Shown: positions 44,459 to 52,983, numbered from the stretch's first letter. The stretch is DNA of 64,000 nt from JAKAWQ01 sp963745975 (GCA_963745975.1 CAVUZJ010000009.1:1240001-1304000); one strand, 5' to 3'. Numbers and translations: made by a program. The notes: a model not told the origin generated them from the sequence alone.

Positions 44459-45151
44459 ATGGCAGAGGCGTCCTCCCGGGCAGCCCGGCTGCTGGTGCGC
44501 CGCGGGCGCGTGGGGGTGCTGGCGAGCACCGCGCCGGGCGGGGCGCCCTTCGCGAGCCTGGTCACGCCGGCGGCTTCACCCGACCTCTCGCCCCTCCTCT
44601 GGCTCTCGCGGCTTGCCCGGCACACGCAGAACCTGCTCGCCGACCCGCGCTGCTCGCTCCTGCTCGCCGGGCCGGCCGAGGGGGCGAACCCCCAGACGGC
44701 GCCCCGGGTGACGCTGATCGGGACCGCGGCGCCGGTTGGCGACGAGAAGGCGCTGAAGGCGCGGTGGCTGGCGCTCCACCCCTATGCCCTACCCTATGCC
44801 GGGCTTGCGGACTTCTCGCTGTGGCGGCTCTCCATCGGCGAGGCGCACTTCGTGGCCGGATTCGCCGCGACCGCGCGGCTCACGGGGGCCGAAATCGCGC
44901 CCGACCCGCGGTCGGTCGCCGCGGTTGCCGAAGCCGAGCCCGCGATCCTGGCCGATTGCAACCAGCACGTCGCCGCCGCGATCGCGCGGAACGCGGGAGG
45001 ATCGGACACGGGATGGCGGCTCGTCGCCGTCGATGTCGATGGCTGCGACCTCGCCCGGAGCGAAACCGTGCTCCGGGTCGATTTCGCAAGCCCGGCAACC
45101 GGCCCGGAGGGCGTCCGGGCCGAGCTTCTCCGGCTCGCGCGCGAAGTTTAA
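44459..45151 (+). CDS. HugZ-like haem-utilisation protein
   Basis: 230-aa member of the pyridoxamine-phosphate-oxidase-like fold used by HugZ/HutZ. N-terminal FMN-split-barrel phrases are RRGRVGVLASTAPGGAPFASLV and the trp/arg loop LLWLSRLARHTQNL; the C-terminal DUF2470 starts at AILADCNQHVAAAIARN, where the haem ligand His is expected. It probably binds haem in the cytosol. Its stop overlaps the convergent phasin gene by 4 bases. Confidence 0.8.
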   Translation: MAEASSRAARLLVRRGRVGVLASTAPGGAPFASLVTPAASPDLSPLLWLSRLARHTQNLLADPRCSLLLAGPAEGANPQTAPRVTLIGTAAPVGDEKALKARWLALHPYALPYAGLADFSLWRLSIGEAHFVAGFAATARLTGAEIAPDPRSVAAVAEAEPAILADCNQHVAAAIARNAGGSDTGWRLVAVDVDGCDLARSETVLRVDFASPATGPEGVRAELLRLAREV

Positions 45152-45561
45152 GAGGCGCGGACCGAAGCGCGCGTCTCCTTGGGCGGCATCGTGGTGGAAG
45201 GCGCGGTGGCGCCGTTGCCTTCCTCCGGCGCGCCGTTGGCCATCGCCGCGACGTCGAAGAGGCACTCGAAGAACTCGTCGTTGATCTTCCGGATGGCCGC
45301 GACCGTGTGCTCGAAACGCTGGTGCGCCGCCGACCATTGCGCGCCGACATCCGCCCCGCCGGCGATCACCTCGGAGAACGCTTTCGGATCCGCGACATTC
45401 TCCGCCATCAATTGCTGGCCGAGCTCGAGCTCGTGCTGCCAGACCGAAAGCATGCCGCGCATCAGGCGTGCGTTCGCGGCACTGAGCGCCTTCCAGCGCC
45501 CTTCCGACCCTGCCGCAAGAGCCGGCCACTGCCCGGTGAGAAACGATGCTTGGTTGTCCAT
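45148..45561 (-). CDS. Phasin family protein
   Basis: 137-aa amphipathic helical protein (WQHELELGQQLMAENVADPKAF, HQRFEHTVAAIRKINDEFFEC), fitting the phasin family that coats PHA granules. It is adjacent to phaC, which supports the call. A FixK/FNR-like box lies 70 bp before the ATG. It ends in a disordered tail rich in Thr/Pro. Confidence 0.75.
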   Translation of the reverse strand: MDNQASFLTGQWPALAAGSEGRWKALSAANARLMRGMLSVWQHELELGQQLMAENVADPKAFSEVIAGGADVGAQWSAAHQRFEHTVAAIRKINDEFFECLFDVAAMANGAPEEGNGATAPSTTMPPKETRASVRAS

Positions 45562-45630
45562 CCGAGTCCCTCCACCCGTTCTGGTTAACGATCACTTAAG
45601 CAAGGCTACGCGTTGCGCAATCGGGCGGCA

Positions 45631-45644
45631 TTGATTTATGTCAG
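45631..45644. promoter_or_regulatory. FixK/FNR-like box upstream of the phasin gene
   Basis: TTGAT, TTAT, GTCAG matches the anaerobox TTGAT-N4-ATCAA at 8 of 10 positions. Its centre is about 76 bp from the phasin ATG on the minus strand. FixK/Anr control of PHA genes is known in several proteobacteria. Confidence 0.4.
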
Positions 45645-45653
45645 CAGCGCGAG

Positions 45654-47402
45654 TCAAGTTTCGTGCACATAGCGGCCCGGTGCGGCAACGCCTGCAGGAA
45701 AGCCCGCCGCTTCGTTCCCGAGCGCGGGCGGCGCGGCCGGCTCGCCCGAACGCTCGGCGAGCCAGGCAACCCAGGAAGGCCACCAGGATCCTTCGCGCTG
45801 CTCGGCAAGATCGCACCATTCGTCCGGGCCGACATAGCGCTCGCCCGGCTTGCGGCGGTGGATGCGGAAATGGCGGCGCGGATGGCCGGGCTCGCTGACA
45901 ACGCCGGCATTGTGACCGCCGTTGGTGAGCACGAAGGTGACGTCCCCCTCGCTCAGCAGATGAAGCTTGTGCACCGAGCGCCAGGGTGCCACGTGGTCGG
46001 TCTCGGTGCCGACGGCGAAGAAGGGCGCGCGGATATCGGCGATCGCGACCGGCCGGCCTGCGACGGGAAACTTTCCTTCGGCGAGGTCGTTGTCGAGGAA
46101 GAAGCGGCGCAGATACTCGGCATGCATGCGGTAGGGCATGCGCGTCGCGTCCGCGTTCCAGGCCATGAGATCGTTCGGGTGCTCGCGCTCGCCGAGGAAG
46201 TAACCCTTGATGATGCGCGACCAGACGAGGTCGTTCGAGCGGAGCATCTGAAAGGCGCCGGCCATCTGGCGGCTGTCGAGCGTGCCCTGCTGCCACATCA
46301 GATCCTCGAGGAAGGCGAGCTGGTCCTCGGTGACGAAGAGCTGAAGCTCGCCGGCCTCCTCGAAATCGGTCTGGGCGCAGAAGAGGGTGATGCTTTGCAG
46401 CCGGGCGTCGTTATCGCGCGCCATCGCGGAAGCGGCGACGGCAAGGAGGGTGCCGCCGAGACAATAGCCGGTGGCGTGGACGCGCGGGGCGCCGGTGATC
46501 GCGGCGACGGCGTCGAGTGCGGCCATGACGCCGAGCCGGCGGTAATCGTCGAAGCTCACGTCGCGGTCTTCGGCGGTGGGATTGTGCCAGGAGATGCAGA
46601 AGACCGTGTAGCCCTGATCGACGAGGTAGCCGATCAGCGAGTTATGGGCCGAGAGATCGAGGATGTAATATTTCATGATCCAGGCCGGGACGATGAGCAC
46701 CGGCTCGGGGCGGACGAGTTGCGTGCGCGGCGCGTACTGGATGAGCTCCATCAGCGCGTTGCGGAGCACGACGCGACCCTCCGTCGCGGCGACGTCCTTT
46801 CCCACCGTGAGCGGCAGGAGCGTGCGGCCGGAGAGCGCCTCGCCCGCGTCGGCGATCGCGTTGCCGAGGCCCTGGAGGAAGTTCCTTCCTCCGCTGCGGA
46901 CGGTGGCCTCGATCACCTCGGGATTGAGCCAGGGGACGTTGGAGGGCGAGGCCATATCCAGCGCCTGGCGGGTCATGAAGGAGACGATGCGCTCGGCCGG
47001 TGCGCCGACGCCTTCGGTGCCGGCGACCGCGTCGCCCCACCAGCGCTCGGCGCGGAGGAAGGATTGGGCGAGCGAATGAAACGGCTCCTGCCGCCAGCCC
47101 GGATGGGTGAAGCGATGATCGGCCGGGCCGGGTGCCACTTCGGTTGCCTTGTCGCCAGAGAGGAGCTCCAACCATTCGCGCCAGGCGCGATGCGCGAGCT
47201 CGGCGCGGCGGGCGGGCTCGTTCGCGAAATGGAGCGCCCAGCCGAGATAGGAGCCGCCGAGCGCGAGCGGGGAAAGCCCGCCGGTGAGCCGCGCCTCCGC
47301 GGCGTGCAGCATCCGGTCGAACTTCTGCGCGGGCGGCGGCACGGCCGCATCGTTCGAAGGCGCGGCTTCACTCGCGACGCGGTTTCCGGAGACGTATGTC
47401 AT
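45654..47402 (-). CDS. phaC: Class I poly(3-hydroxyalkanoate) synthase
   Basis: 582-aa synthase polymerising 3-hydroxyacyl-CoA. The lipase-box-like nucleophile GYCLGG holds the catalytic Cys near residue 313; the Asp is in TETDHVAPW and the His in GGHNAGVV. N-terminal PhaC_N includes PVLIVPAWIMKYYILDL. I chose ATG 47402 (TYVSGNRVAS), since GGAGAACGGGA lies before it; an earlier in-frame ATG at 47471 is possible. It shares a divergent region with the CBS gene that carries a FixK-like box. Confidence 0.93.
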   Translation of the reverse strand: MTYVSGNRVASEAAPSNDAAVPPPAQKFDRMLHAAEARLTGGLSPLALGGSYLGWALHFANEPARRAELAHRAWREWLELLSGDKATEVAPGPADHRFTHPGWRQEPFHSLAQSFLRAERWWGDAVAGTEGVGAPAERIVSFMTRQALDMASPSNVPWLNPEVIEATVRSGGRNFLQGLGNAIADAGEALSGRTLLPLTVGKDVAATEGRVVLRNALMELIQYAPRTQLVRPEPVLIVPAWIMKYYILDLSAHNSLIGYLVDQGYTVFCISWHNPTAEDRDVSFDDYRRLGVMAALDAVAAITGAPRVHATGYCLGGTLLAVAASAMARDNDARLQSITLFCAQTDFEEAGELQLFVTEDQLAFLEDLMWQQGTLDSRQMAGAFQMLRSNDLVWSRIIKGYFLGEREHPNDLMAWNADATRMPYRMHAEYLRRFFLDNDLAEGKFPVAGRPVAIADIRAPFFAVGTETDHVAPWRSVHKLHLLSEGDVTFVLTNGGHNAGVVSEPGHPRRHFRIHRRKPGERYVGPDEWCDLAEQREGSWWPSWVAWLAERSGEPAAPPALGNEAAGFPAGVAAPGRYVHET

Positions 47403-47529
47403 TCCCGTTCTCCAAGCCCCGGCCCCGGGGCCGGCCCCGGACCGGCGCACACATGCGTCGGAGAGGATCATAAGTGCCGCGGGCCGACGGCACGATGTCG
47501 CGATGATGACATCGCGCCGTAGGGCGGCC

Positions 47530-47543
47530 TTGATCTCGGTCAA
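47530..47543. promoter_or_regulatory. FixK/FNR-like box between phaC and the CBS gene
   Basis: TTGAT, CTCG, GTCAA matches the anaerobox at 9 of 10 positions. It is centred 64 bp before the CBS-BON gene and about 135 bp before phaC. It can serve either gene. Confidence 0.5.
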
Positions 47544-47600
47544 TCCATGCCGGCGGCCGAGGCGGCAGAATGGGGCTCTCTTCACCTGGGAGACCGGCCC

Positions 47601-48338
47601 ATGAACGCGCCCCCCTTGAACGCACCCCCCTTGAACGCAGCTGACGTGATGACCGCCAACCCCGTGACCGTGCGGGCCGAGACGACGCTCGGCGAGGCCG
47701 TCGGCCTCCTCGTCGAGAAGCGGATCAGCGGGCTGCCGGTGCTCGATGCGGACGGCAGGCTGATTGGGATGCTGACCGAGGGCGACCTGCTCCACCGCGC
47801 CGAGACCGGGACCGAGCGCCGACCCGGCTTCCTCGAGATACTGTTCTCGCAGCCGCGCCTCGCCTCCGAGTACGTCCATAGTCATGCGCGGACCGTGGCC
47901 GACGTGATGACGCGGGACGTCGTCTCGGTGGCGGCGGACGCCCCGCTTGGGGTCGTCGTCAGCCTGATGGAGCGCAGGGAGATCCGGCGGCTGCCGGTGC
48001 TCGACCGGCCGGGCGGGAGGCTGGTGGGGATCATCAGCCGCGCCGACCTGGTGCGCGCGCTCGGGCGGGTGCTGGCGGAGAAACCGGCGGCTTTGGCGGG
48101 CGATGCGGCGATCCGCGAGCGCATCCTGGCCGAGATCGCGGCTCAGCCCTGGGCGCCCTCGACGCGCGATATCGTGGTCGCCGTCAGCGGCGGGAAGGCG
48201 ACGCTCTCCGGCGCCATCCTCCACGACCAGCAGCGGCGGGCGCTCAACGTGCTGGTGGCCGGCGTGCCGGGGGTGACATCGGTGGACGACCAGCTCGCCT
48301 GGTTCGAGCCGGTCACCGGCGGGCTGATCCCCGGATAG
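47601..48338 (+). CDS. CBS-CBS-BON domain protein
   Basis: 245 aa: two CBS domains (ADVMTANPVTVRAETTLGEA and VADVMTRDVVSVAADAPLG, each with a GLPV/RLPVLD core) and a C-terminal BON domain (DIVVAVSGGKATLSGAILHDQQR). CBS pairs sense adenine nucleotides. Proteins with this layout are common near FixK-regulated micro-oxic genes in alphaproteobacteria, in line with the box upstream. The N-terminus has a short PPLNAPPLNA repeat of unknown meaning. Confidence 0.88.
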   Translation: MNAPPLNAPPLNAADVMTANPVTVRAETTLGEAVGLLVEKRISGLPVLDADGRLIGMLTEGDLLHRAETGTERRPGFLEILFSQPRLASEYVHSHARTVADVMTRDVVSVAADAPLGVVVSLMERREIRRLPVLDRPGGRLVGIISRADLVRALGRVLAEKPAALAGDAAIRERILAEIAAQPWAPSTRDIVVAVSGGKATLSGAILHDQQRRALNVLVAGVPGVTSVDDQLAWFEPVTGGLIPG

Positions 48339-48433
48339 CGCCGGCCGGGATAGCTTTGGCCGGGATAGCGCCGGCCAGGGTCGCGTCCGCGAGGCTTGCG
48401 CGACGCGGAGCGGTATCGTCATGGTCGGCCGCG

Positions 48434-49159
48434 ATGGAGAGCCCTCACTTCGTGACCTTGGCCGAGACCTTGGCCGAGACGCTCGCACTCCCCGGCGGTG
48501 AAGCCCGGGTGCTGTGGCGGCGGAGCAGCCGCGCCCGGCGGATCAGCCTGCGCATCGAGCCGAAGGGGGGCGTGGTCGTCGTCACCCTGCCGCCGCGGGC
48601 GGGGCGGCGGGCGGGGCTCGCGCTGCTCACCGCCCATGCCGGCTGGGTCTCGGCCAACCTCGCCGCCCTGCCCGGGGCGGTGGCGTTCGCGCCGGGGGCG
48701 ATGGTGCCGCTCTCAGGCGTCGAGCAGGCGATCCGCCACGTGCCGGGGGCGCGGCGGGGCGTATGGCTGGAGGAGGGCGAGATCAGGGTCTCCGGCGATG
48801 TCGCGTTCCTGCCGCGGCGGGTGCGCGACTTCCTCCGCGCGGAGGCGAAGCGCGGGCTGGCGGCCCTGGCGGCGGAGAAGGCGGCGCGGATCGGCGCCGA
48901 GGTGCGGCGGGTCAGGGTGCGCGACACGAAGAGCCGGTGGGGAAGCTGCGGGGCGGACGGCTCGCTCGGCTTTTCCTGGCGGCTGGTGATGGCGCCAGCT
49001 TTCGTGCAGGACTATGTGGCGGCCCACGAGGTCGCGCATTTGCGGCACATGAACCACGGGCCGCGGTTCTGGGCCCTCGTGCGCAAGCTCACCCCACATG
49101 TTGACGAAGCCGTCGCCTGGCTGCACGAGGAGGGCACGCGGCTGATCCGCATAGGCTAG
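48434..49159 (+). CDS. Metallopeptidase, YgjP/SprT-like (DUF45)
   Basis: 241 aa. Zinc site AAHEVAHLRHMNHGPRFWAL gives HExxH and a third His. The phrases RDTKSRWGSCGADGSLGFSWRLVMAP and LRIEPKGGVVVVTLP are diagnostic of the YgjP family. No signal peptide. ATG 48434 is one of several in-frame starts and is picked because the family starts near this point. Physiological substrate unknown. Confidence 0.85.
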   Translation: MESPHFVTLAETLAETLALPGGEARVLWRRSSRARRISLRIEPKGGVVVVTLPPRAGRRAGLALLTAHAGWVSANLAALPGAVAFAPGAMVPLSGVEQAIRHVPGARRGVWLEEGEIRVSGDVAFLPRRVRDFLRAEAKRGLAALAAEKAARIGAEVRRVRVRDTKSRWGSCGADGSLGFSWRLVMAPAFVQDYVAAHEVAHLRHMNHGPRFWALVRKLTPHVDEAVAWLHEEGTRLIRIG

Positions 49160-49177
49160 CGAAAGGGACCTCCGTCG

Positions 49178-50683
49178 TTGCCCGACGAGACCAACCGAGG
49201 CGGTCCGGAGAGCGAGGGGTCAGCGGGGCGGGCGTGGCTCGAGGCCATCGCGGATTCGGTGGACGACGCGATCGTCGGCAAGGACCTGAACGGGACCGTC
49301 ACCTTCTGGAACGCGCGCGCCGAAGCGCTGTTCGGCTATGCCGCCGACGAGATCATGGGCCGGAAGATCACCCTGATCATCCCGCCCGACCGGATCGCGG
49401 AGGAAGCAGCGATCCTCGAGCGGGTGCGCGGCGGGGAGAAGCTCGCCCGGTTCGAGACCAGGCGGCAGCACAAGGACGGGAGGATCATCCCCGTCTCGCT
49501 CACCGTCTGCCCGCTCCGCGACGCGCGGGGACGGATCGTCGGGATGTGCAAGGTCGCGCGCGACCTGAGCGAGGCCGAGCGGGCGAGCCGGGAGATCGAT
49601 CGGCGTGGGGCGCTGCTCGGCTCGATCCTTGAGACCGTGCCGGACGCGCTGGTGGTGATCGACCAGCGCGGGCTGATCCACTCCTTCAGTGCCGCGGCTG
49701 AGCGGCTGTTCGGCTGGACGTCGGTCGAGGCCGTGGGTCGGAACGTGAGCCTGCTGATGCCCGCACCCTACCGGCAGGAGCACAATTCCTATCTCGGGCG
49801 CTATCTCGCGACCGGGGAACGGCGGATCATCGGGATCGGCCGCGTGGTAGCCGGGCAGCGGAAGGACGGCAGCATCTTCCCGATGGAGCTGGCGGTGGGC
49901 GAGGTCCGCCTGCCCGGGACGCGGCTCTTCACCGGCTTCGTGCGCGATCTGACCGAGCGGCAGGAGCGCGAGCACCGGCTCACCGAGGTGCGCTCGGAGC
50001 TCATCCACGTCTCGCGCCTCTCCGAGCTCGGCCAGATGGTCTCGGCGCTTGCCCACGAGGTGAACCAGCCGCTGACCGCGATGGCGAACTACCTGAGCGG
50101 GGCGCGGCGGCTGTTCACGGGCGGGAACGTGGAGGGCGGGCTTCAGGCGATGGAGCGGATGGCCGAGCAGTCCGAGCGGGCGCGGCAGATCATCCAGCGG
50201 CTCAGGGACTTCGCCCGCAAGCGCGAGACGCAGCGGCGCGTGGAGAACCTGGCGCGGACCATCGAGGAGGCGAGCGGGCTCGCGATGGTGGGGGTGGGCT
50301 CGGGCGTGCGGCTCGAGATCGACATCGCGGCGGACGCGGTGGAGGCGTTCATCGACAAGGTGCAGATCCAGCAGGTGCTGCTCAACCTGATGCGCAACGC
50401 CATCGAGGCGATGGCGGGCCTGGAGCGGCGCGAGATCGCCGTGAGCACGAGCCGGGCGGGCGATCGGGTCGCGATCCGCGTGGCCGATACCGGGCCGGGC
50501 CTGCCGGAGCAGATCCGCGCCCGGCTGTTCGAGCCGTTCATGACGACCAAGGCGGACGGGATGGGCGTCGGGCTTTCGATCTGCCGCACGATCGTCGAGG
50601 CGCATGGCGGCGAGCTCGAGGCGGCGGACCGAGACGGGGGCGGAACGATCTTCACGCTCACCGTGCCGGCTCCGGGCGCCTGA
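49178..50683 (+). CDS. fixL: Oxygen-sensing histidine kinase, FixL type
   Basis: 501 aa with no membrane helix. PAS-A is near residues 15-130 and PAS-B near 150-265. PAS-B has the haem-proximal His in PYRQEHNSYLGRY and the Arg in RRIIGIGRVVAG, matching Bradyrhizobium FixL. The phospho-His is in ALAHEVNQPLTAMANYL, and the ATPase boxes (NLMRNAIEAM, DTGPGLP, GVGLSIC) follow. The start is TTG at 49178. It probably acts with the receiver protein downstream, and its stop codon falls within the FixK-like box before that gene. Confidence 0.92.
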   Translation: MPDETNRGGPESEGSAGRAWLEAIADSVDDAIVGKDLNGTVTFWNARAEALFGYAADEIMGRKITLIIPPDRIAEEAAILERVRGGEKLARFETRRQHKDGRIIPVSLTVCPLRDARGRIVGMCKVARDLSEAERASREIDRRGALLGSILETVPDALVVIDQRGLIHSFSAAAERLFGWTSVEAVGRNVSLLMPAPYRQEHNSYLGRYLATGERRIIGIGRVVAGQRKDGSIFPMELAVGEVRLPGTRLFTGFVRDLTERQEREHRLTEVRSELIHVSRLSELGQMVSALAHEVNQPLTAMANYLSGARRLFTGGNVEGGLQAMERMAEQSERARQIIQRLRDFARKRETQRRVENLARTIEEASGLAMVGVGSGVRLEIDIAADAVEAFIDKVQIQQVLLNLMRNAIEAMAGLERREIAVSTSRAGDRVAIRVADTGPGLPEQIRARLFEPFMTTKADGMGVGLSICRTIVEAHGGELEAADRDGGGTIFTLTVPAPGA

Positions 50684-50693
50684 TCTGCATCAA
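50680..50693. promoter_or_regulatory. FixK/FNR-like box between fixL and the receiver gene
   Basis: CTGAT, CTGC, ATCAA is a 9 of 10 match to the anaerobox. The fixL TGA (50681-50683) is within it. With the -41.5 spacing, transcription would start near 50728. Confidence 0.55.
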
Positions 50694-50777
50694 TGCGTTG
50701 CGCCGGAGGCGAACTGATATCATCTCAGGATGAACGATACGTGCCCTGACCGCGTGCCGCCGCCGAGCTACCTCTGG

Positions 50778-51155
50778 ATGCGTAACGAGATGACGAACAA
50801 CGGCAAGTCCGCGGTGGCGGTCATCGACGACGATCCCGCGGTTCTCGATTCGCTCAAGTTCCTGCTCGAGCTGGCGGGGCACCGGGTGGCGACCTATGGC
50901 TCGGCAGCGGCGTTTCTCGAGGATCGGGCGGTGGGGCATGCGTGCCTGATCCTCGACCACCATATGCCGCAGATGACGGGGCTGGCACTCGCGGCGCGGC
51001 TCAGAAGCGAGGGCGATATGCTTCCGGTGCTGCTGATCACCGGCTCGCCTTCGGCGGCGATCGTCGCGAAGGCGGCGGAGCTGGGCGTGGAGAGGGTGAT
51101 CGAGAAGCCGCCGAGCGAGCAGGATTTGCTGAGCTTCGTCGGCGCGCACGGCTGA
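50778..51155 (+). CDS. Receiver-only response regulator (FixT/FixJ receiver-like)
   Basis: About 125 aa: only a receiver domain with the acid pocket (VAVIDDDPAVLDSLKFLLE), phospho-Asp in LILDHHMPQMTG and Lys in VIEKPPSEQDLL. It resembles the FixJ receiver but has no HTH output. In Caulobacter, FixT is a receiver-like protein, FixK-induced, that inhibits FixL; the box and location fit that role. It may instead be a phosphorelay partner. ATG 50778 or 50790 is the start; the 50730 ATG would lie too near the predicted transcription start. Confidence 0.7.
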   Translation: MRNEMTNNGKSAVAVIDDDPAVLDSLKFLLELAGHRVATYGSAAAFLEDRAVGHACLILDHHMPQMTGLALAARLRSEGDMLPVLLITGSPSAAIVAKAAELGVERVIEKPPSEQDLLSFVGAHG

Positions 51156-51167
51156 GGGAGGGGTGAG

Positions 51168-51494
51168 ATGGCCAGGAGCGAAGAGGAACGCGAGCGCAAG
51201 ATCAGGGCCCGGGCGCTAAGGCTGTGGCGCGCGGAGGGGCAGCCCTTGGGCCGCGAGGCGGAATACATGGAACGGGCACGCGAGCTGCAGGCGATCGACG
51301 ACAACCCGACGGCGGGGCAATTGCCCAACCCGATGACGCTGCACCATGGAGAGGTGCCGCCGGCCGAGCCGGTCGAGGAGGCGGAGATCGAGGAGAATCT
51401 CGGCGAGTTCCCGGCCGAGTTCACCGACCAGGGCGATCACATCACCTCGCCGATGACGCGGAAGAAGGCGCGGCGGGTGCTCCGCGAGGAATAG
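51168..51494 (+). CDS. DUF2934 domain protein
   Basis: 108 aa. N-terminal DUF2934 motif IRARALRLWRAEGQPLGREAEYMERA, then an acidic Glu/Pro-rich tail. Common in alphaproteobacteria, often near stress or FixK-type genes; function unknown. It begins 12 bp after the receiver gene and is likely in the same transcript. Confidence 0.8.
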   Translation: MARSEEERERKIRARALRLWRAEGQPLGREAEYMERARELQAIDDNPTAGQLPNPMTLHHGEVPPAEPVEEAEIEENLGEFPAEFTDQGDHITSPMTRKKARRVLREE

Positions 51495-51563
51495 AGCGGG
51501 CAGCGGGCGCCGTCTCCGGCACGCGGGGCGCGGCGCCGGCGCGCGTGCCGGCGTGCCGTCAAA

Positions 51564-51614
51564 TTCCGCTACAGCGAATTTCCTTGGCGGCCGTCGGTTT
51601 CCGCTGTAGCGGAA
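51564..51614. promoter_or_regulatory. Inverted repeat (13-bp arms)
   Basis: TTCCGCTACAGCG at 51564-51576 and its exact complement at 51602-51614, 25 bases apart. It lies before the brnT remnant, after the DUF2934 gene. It could be the autoregulatory operator of the brnTA locus, as BrnA binds an inverted repeat, or a terminator. Confidence 0.45.
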
Positions 51615-51620
51615 ATCTAT

Positions 51621-52030
51621 AGGCGTCTCAGGTTCGACCCCGCCAAGAATGACAGGAACATCACGGAGCGCGGCCTTTCGTTCGAGCGGGTAGCCGGCCT
51701 CGATTGGGAGACGGCTTTGTCGCAGGAGGGCACGCGGAAGGACTTGAGCGTGATCGCCTGAGGTGGAATCGGGGTCCCCGCGAACTGGTTCGCGGGGACC
51801 CCGGCACCGAAGGCGTGAATCACGCGGGGGTACAAAAAACTAGAGCGGGATGCGCGAGCGGGAGCGAACGCATCGCGCTCTGGGGCGAGACACGCGTGCG
51901 GGTGCTGGCGTTCCTGGGACAGCGATTGCATGTCGCCGTCATCACGGTGCGAGGCGATGCCTTGCACGTCATCAGCTTCCGGAGGGCCAACCGCAAAGAG
52001 GTGGAATGGTATGAGCAAGAAAAAGGATGA
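51621..52030 (+). pseudogene. brnT: BrnT toxin gene interrupted by a MITE-like element
   Basis: The 5' part (51621-51743) reads RRLRFDPAKNDRNITERGLSFERVAGLDWETAL...TRKD, the start of a BrnT ribonuclease toxin. The 3' part (51882-52030) reads WGETRVRVLAFLGQRLHVAVITVRGDALHVISFRRANRKE, the rest of the fold. Between them is a 141-bp repeat, and removing it would restore one frame of about 90 codons. No ATG is visible for the first part, so the start is uncertain. The toxin is probably dead. Confidence 0.7.
51743..51883. mobile_element. MITE-like element, copy 2 (141 bp)
   Basis: Shares with copy 1 (39961) the order AGCGTGAT, GGAATCGGGG, a hairpin with CCCCGCGAAC core (here GGTTCGCGGGG), TGAATCACGCGGG, and the terminal hairpin with GAGCGGGAT. 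The ends are degenerate (CTTGAGCG and CGCTCTGG). It has one hairpin unit where copy 1 has two. Inserted into brnT. Confidence 0.75.
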
Positions 52031-52307
52031 GGCGGCATCGCGGCCGGATGAGGACAACCCCGAATGGACCCGTGAGGAGATCCGCGCCGCGCGCCCTGCG
52101 CTCGCTGTTATCGCGGAGAGGTTCGGCGCGACGGCAGCGGAGACACTGAGGCGCGGCCCGGGCCGGCCTGCGAAGCCCGACCGGAAGGTCAACCAGACGC
52201 TGCGGTTGGACCCCGACGTGCTCGACGCATACCGGCGGGAGGGACCCGGCTGGCAGGCGCACATGAATGAGGTGTTACGCCGGCACATGCCCCGGCATGG
52301 GAAATAA
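52011..52307 (+). CDS. brnA: BrnA-type antitoxin
   Basis: 98 aa with the family motif DEDNPEWTREEIRAARPA followed by a ribbon-helix-helix (VNQTLRLDPDVLDAYRREGPGWQAHMNEVLR). It would bind BrnT and repress the operon. ATG 52011 overlaps the last 20 bases of the broken brnT frame. The antitoxin is intact while its toxin is not. Confidence 0.88.
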   Translation: MSKKKDEAASRPDEDNPEWTREEIRAARPALAVIAERFGATAAETLRRGPGRPAKPDRKVNQTLRLDPDVLDAYRREGPGWQAHMNEVLRRHMPRHGK

Positions 52308-52459
52308 CAAGATGGGTGGAGCGTGTTCATGGCGCGGTTGAGTCGATGCGCACGGGGCGCCGCGATTCGACTTCCACCAATCTTGTTGTTGTGGTGGCGA
52401 CGATCCACGGCGGCGCCCATACCGGCCGATCGGCCCCCGACGTTTGCGAGCGGGCGTTT

Positions 52460-52894
52460 TTAAGCGAGCCAGTAGCGCGGGCCCGCGCCGCGGCGGCCGG
52501 CCCGGTCCGCCGGATTGGCGAGCCTGCATCGGTCGATCGAGAGGCAGCCGCAGCCGATGCATTGGGTGAGGCCCGCACGGAGGCGGCGGAGCTCGGCGAT
52601 CCGCCGGTCGATCCGCTTCGTCCACTCGCCCGAGAGAAGCGCCCAGTCCCCACGCGTCGGGATGCGGTCGGTCGGGAGCCGCGCGAGTGCGGCGCCGATC
52701 TCCTCGAGCGTGAGCCCGATCCTTTGGGCGAAGACGATGAAGGCGATGCGGCGGAGGACCGAGCGGGGATAGCGGCGGTGGCCGGAGCCCGAGCGCTCCG
52801 AGGCGATGAGGCCGCGCCCCTCGTAGAAGCGGAGCGCCGAGGCGGCGACGCCGCTGCGCCGCACCACCTCACCGATGAGAAGCGTGGGCTCCAT
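52460..52894 (-). CDS. soxR: Redox-sensitive activator SoxR
   Basis: 144-aa MerR-family regulator with an N-terminal HTH (LIGEVVRRSGVAASALRFYEGRGL) and a C-terminal [2Fe-2S] motif CIGCGCLSIDRC with four Cys. Oxidation by redox-cycling compounds activates it. Start ATG 52894 is chosen because the family starts there (EPTLLIGEVV). It diverges from the SDR gene across a 31-bp SoxR promoter. Confidence 0.95.
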   Translation of the reverse strand: MEPTLLIGEVVRRSGVAASALRFYEGRGLIASERSGSGHRRYPRSVLRRIAFIVFAQRIGLTLEEIGAALARLPTDRIPTRGDWALLSGEWTKRIDRRIAELRRLRAGLTQCIGCGCLSIDRCRLANPADRAGRRGAGPRYWLA

Positions 52895-52920
52895 GCGCGG
52901 AAGGAAAACACAATTCGGGC

Positions 52921-52951
52921 TTGACTTCAAGTTCACTTGAACTTGTAGGAA
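52921..52951 (+). promoter_or_regulatory. SoxR-dependent promoter
   Basis: -35 TTGACT (52921-52926), a 19-base spacer and -10 TAGGAA (52946-52951). The 16-bp palindrome TTCAAGT, TC, ACTTGAA (52926-52941) fills the spacer. The 19-base spacing is the known signature of MerR/SoxR promoters, which the activator untwists. It drives the SDR gene. Confidence 0.85.
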
Positions 52952-52983
52952 GGCGCCCTCGCAGCGGAGAAGAGGGCGGCCCC

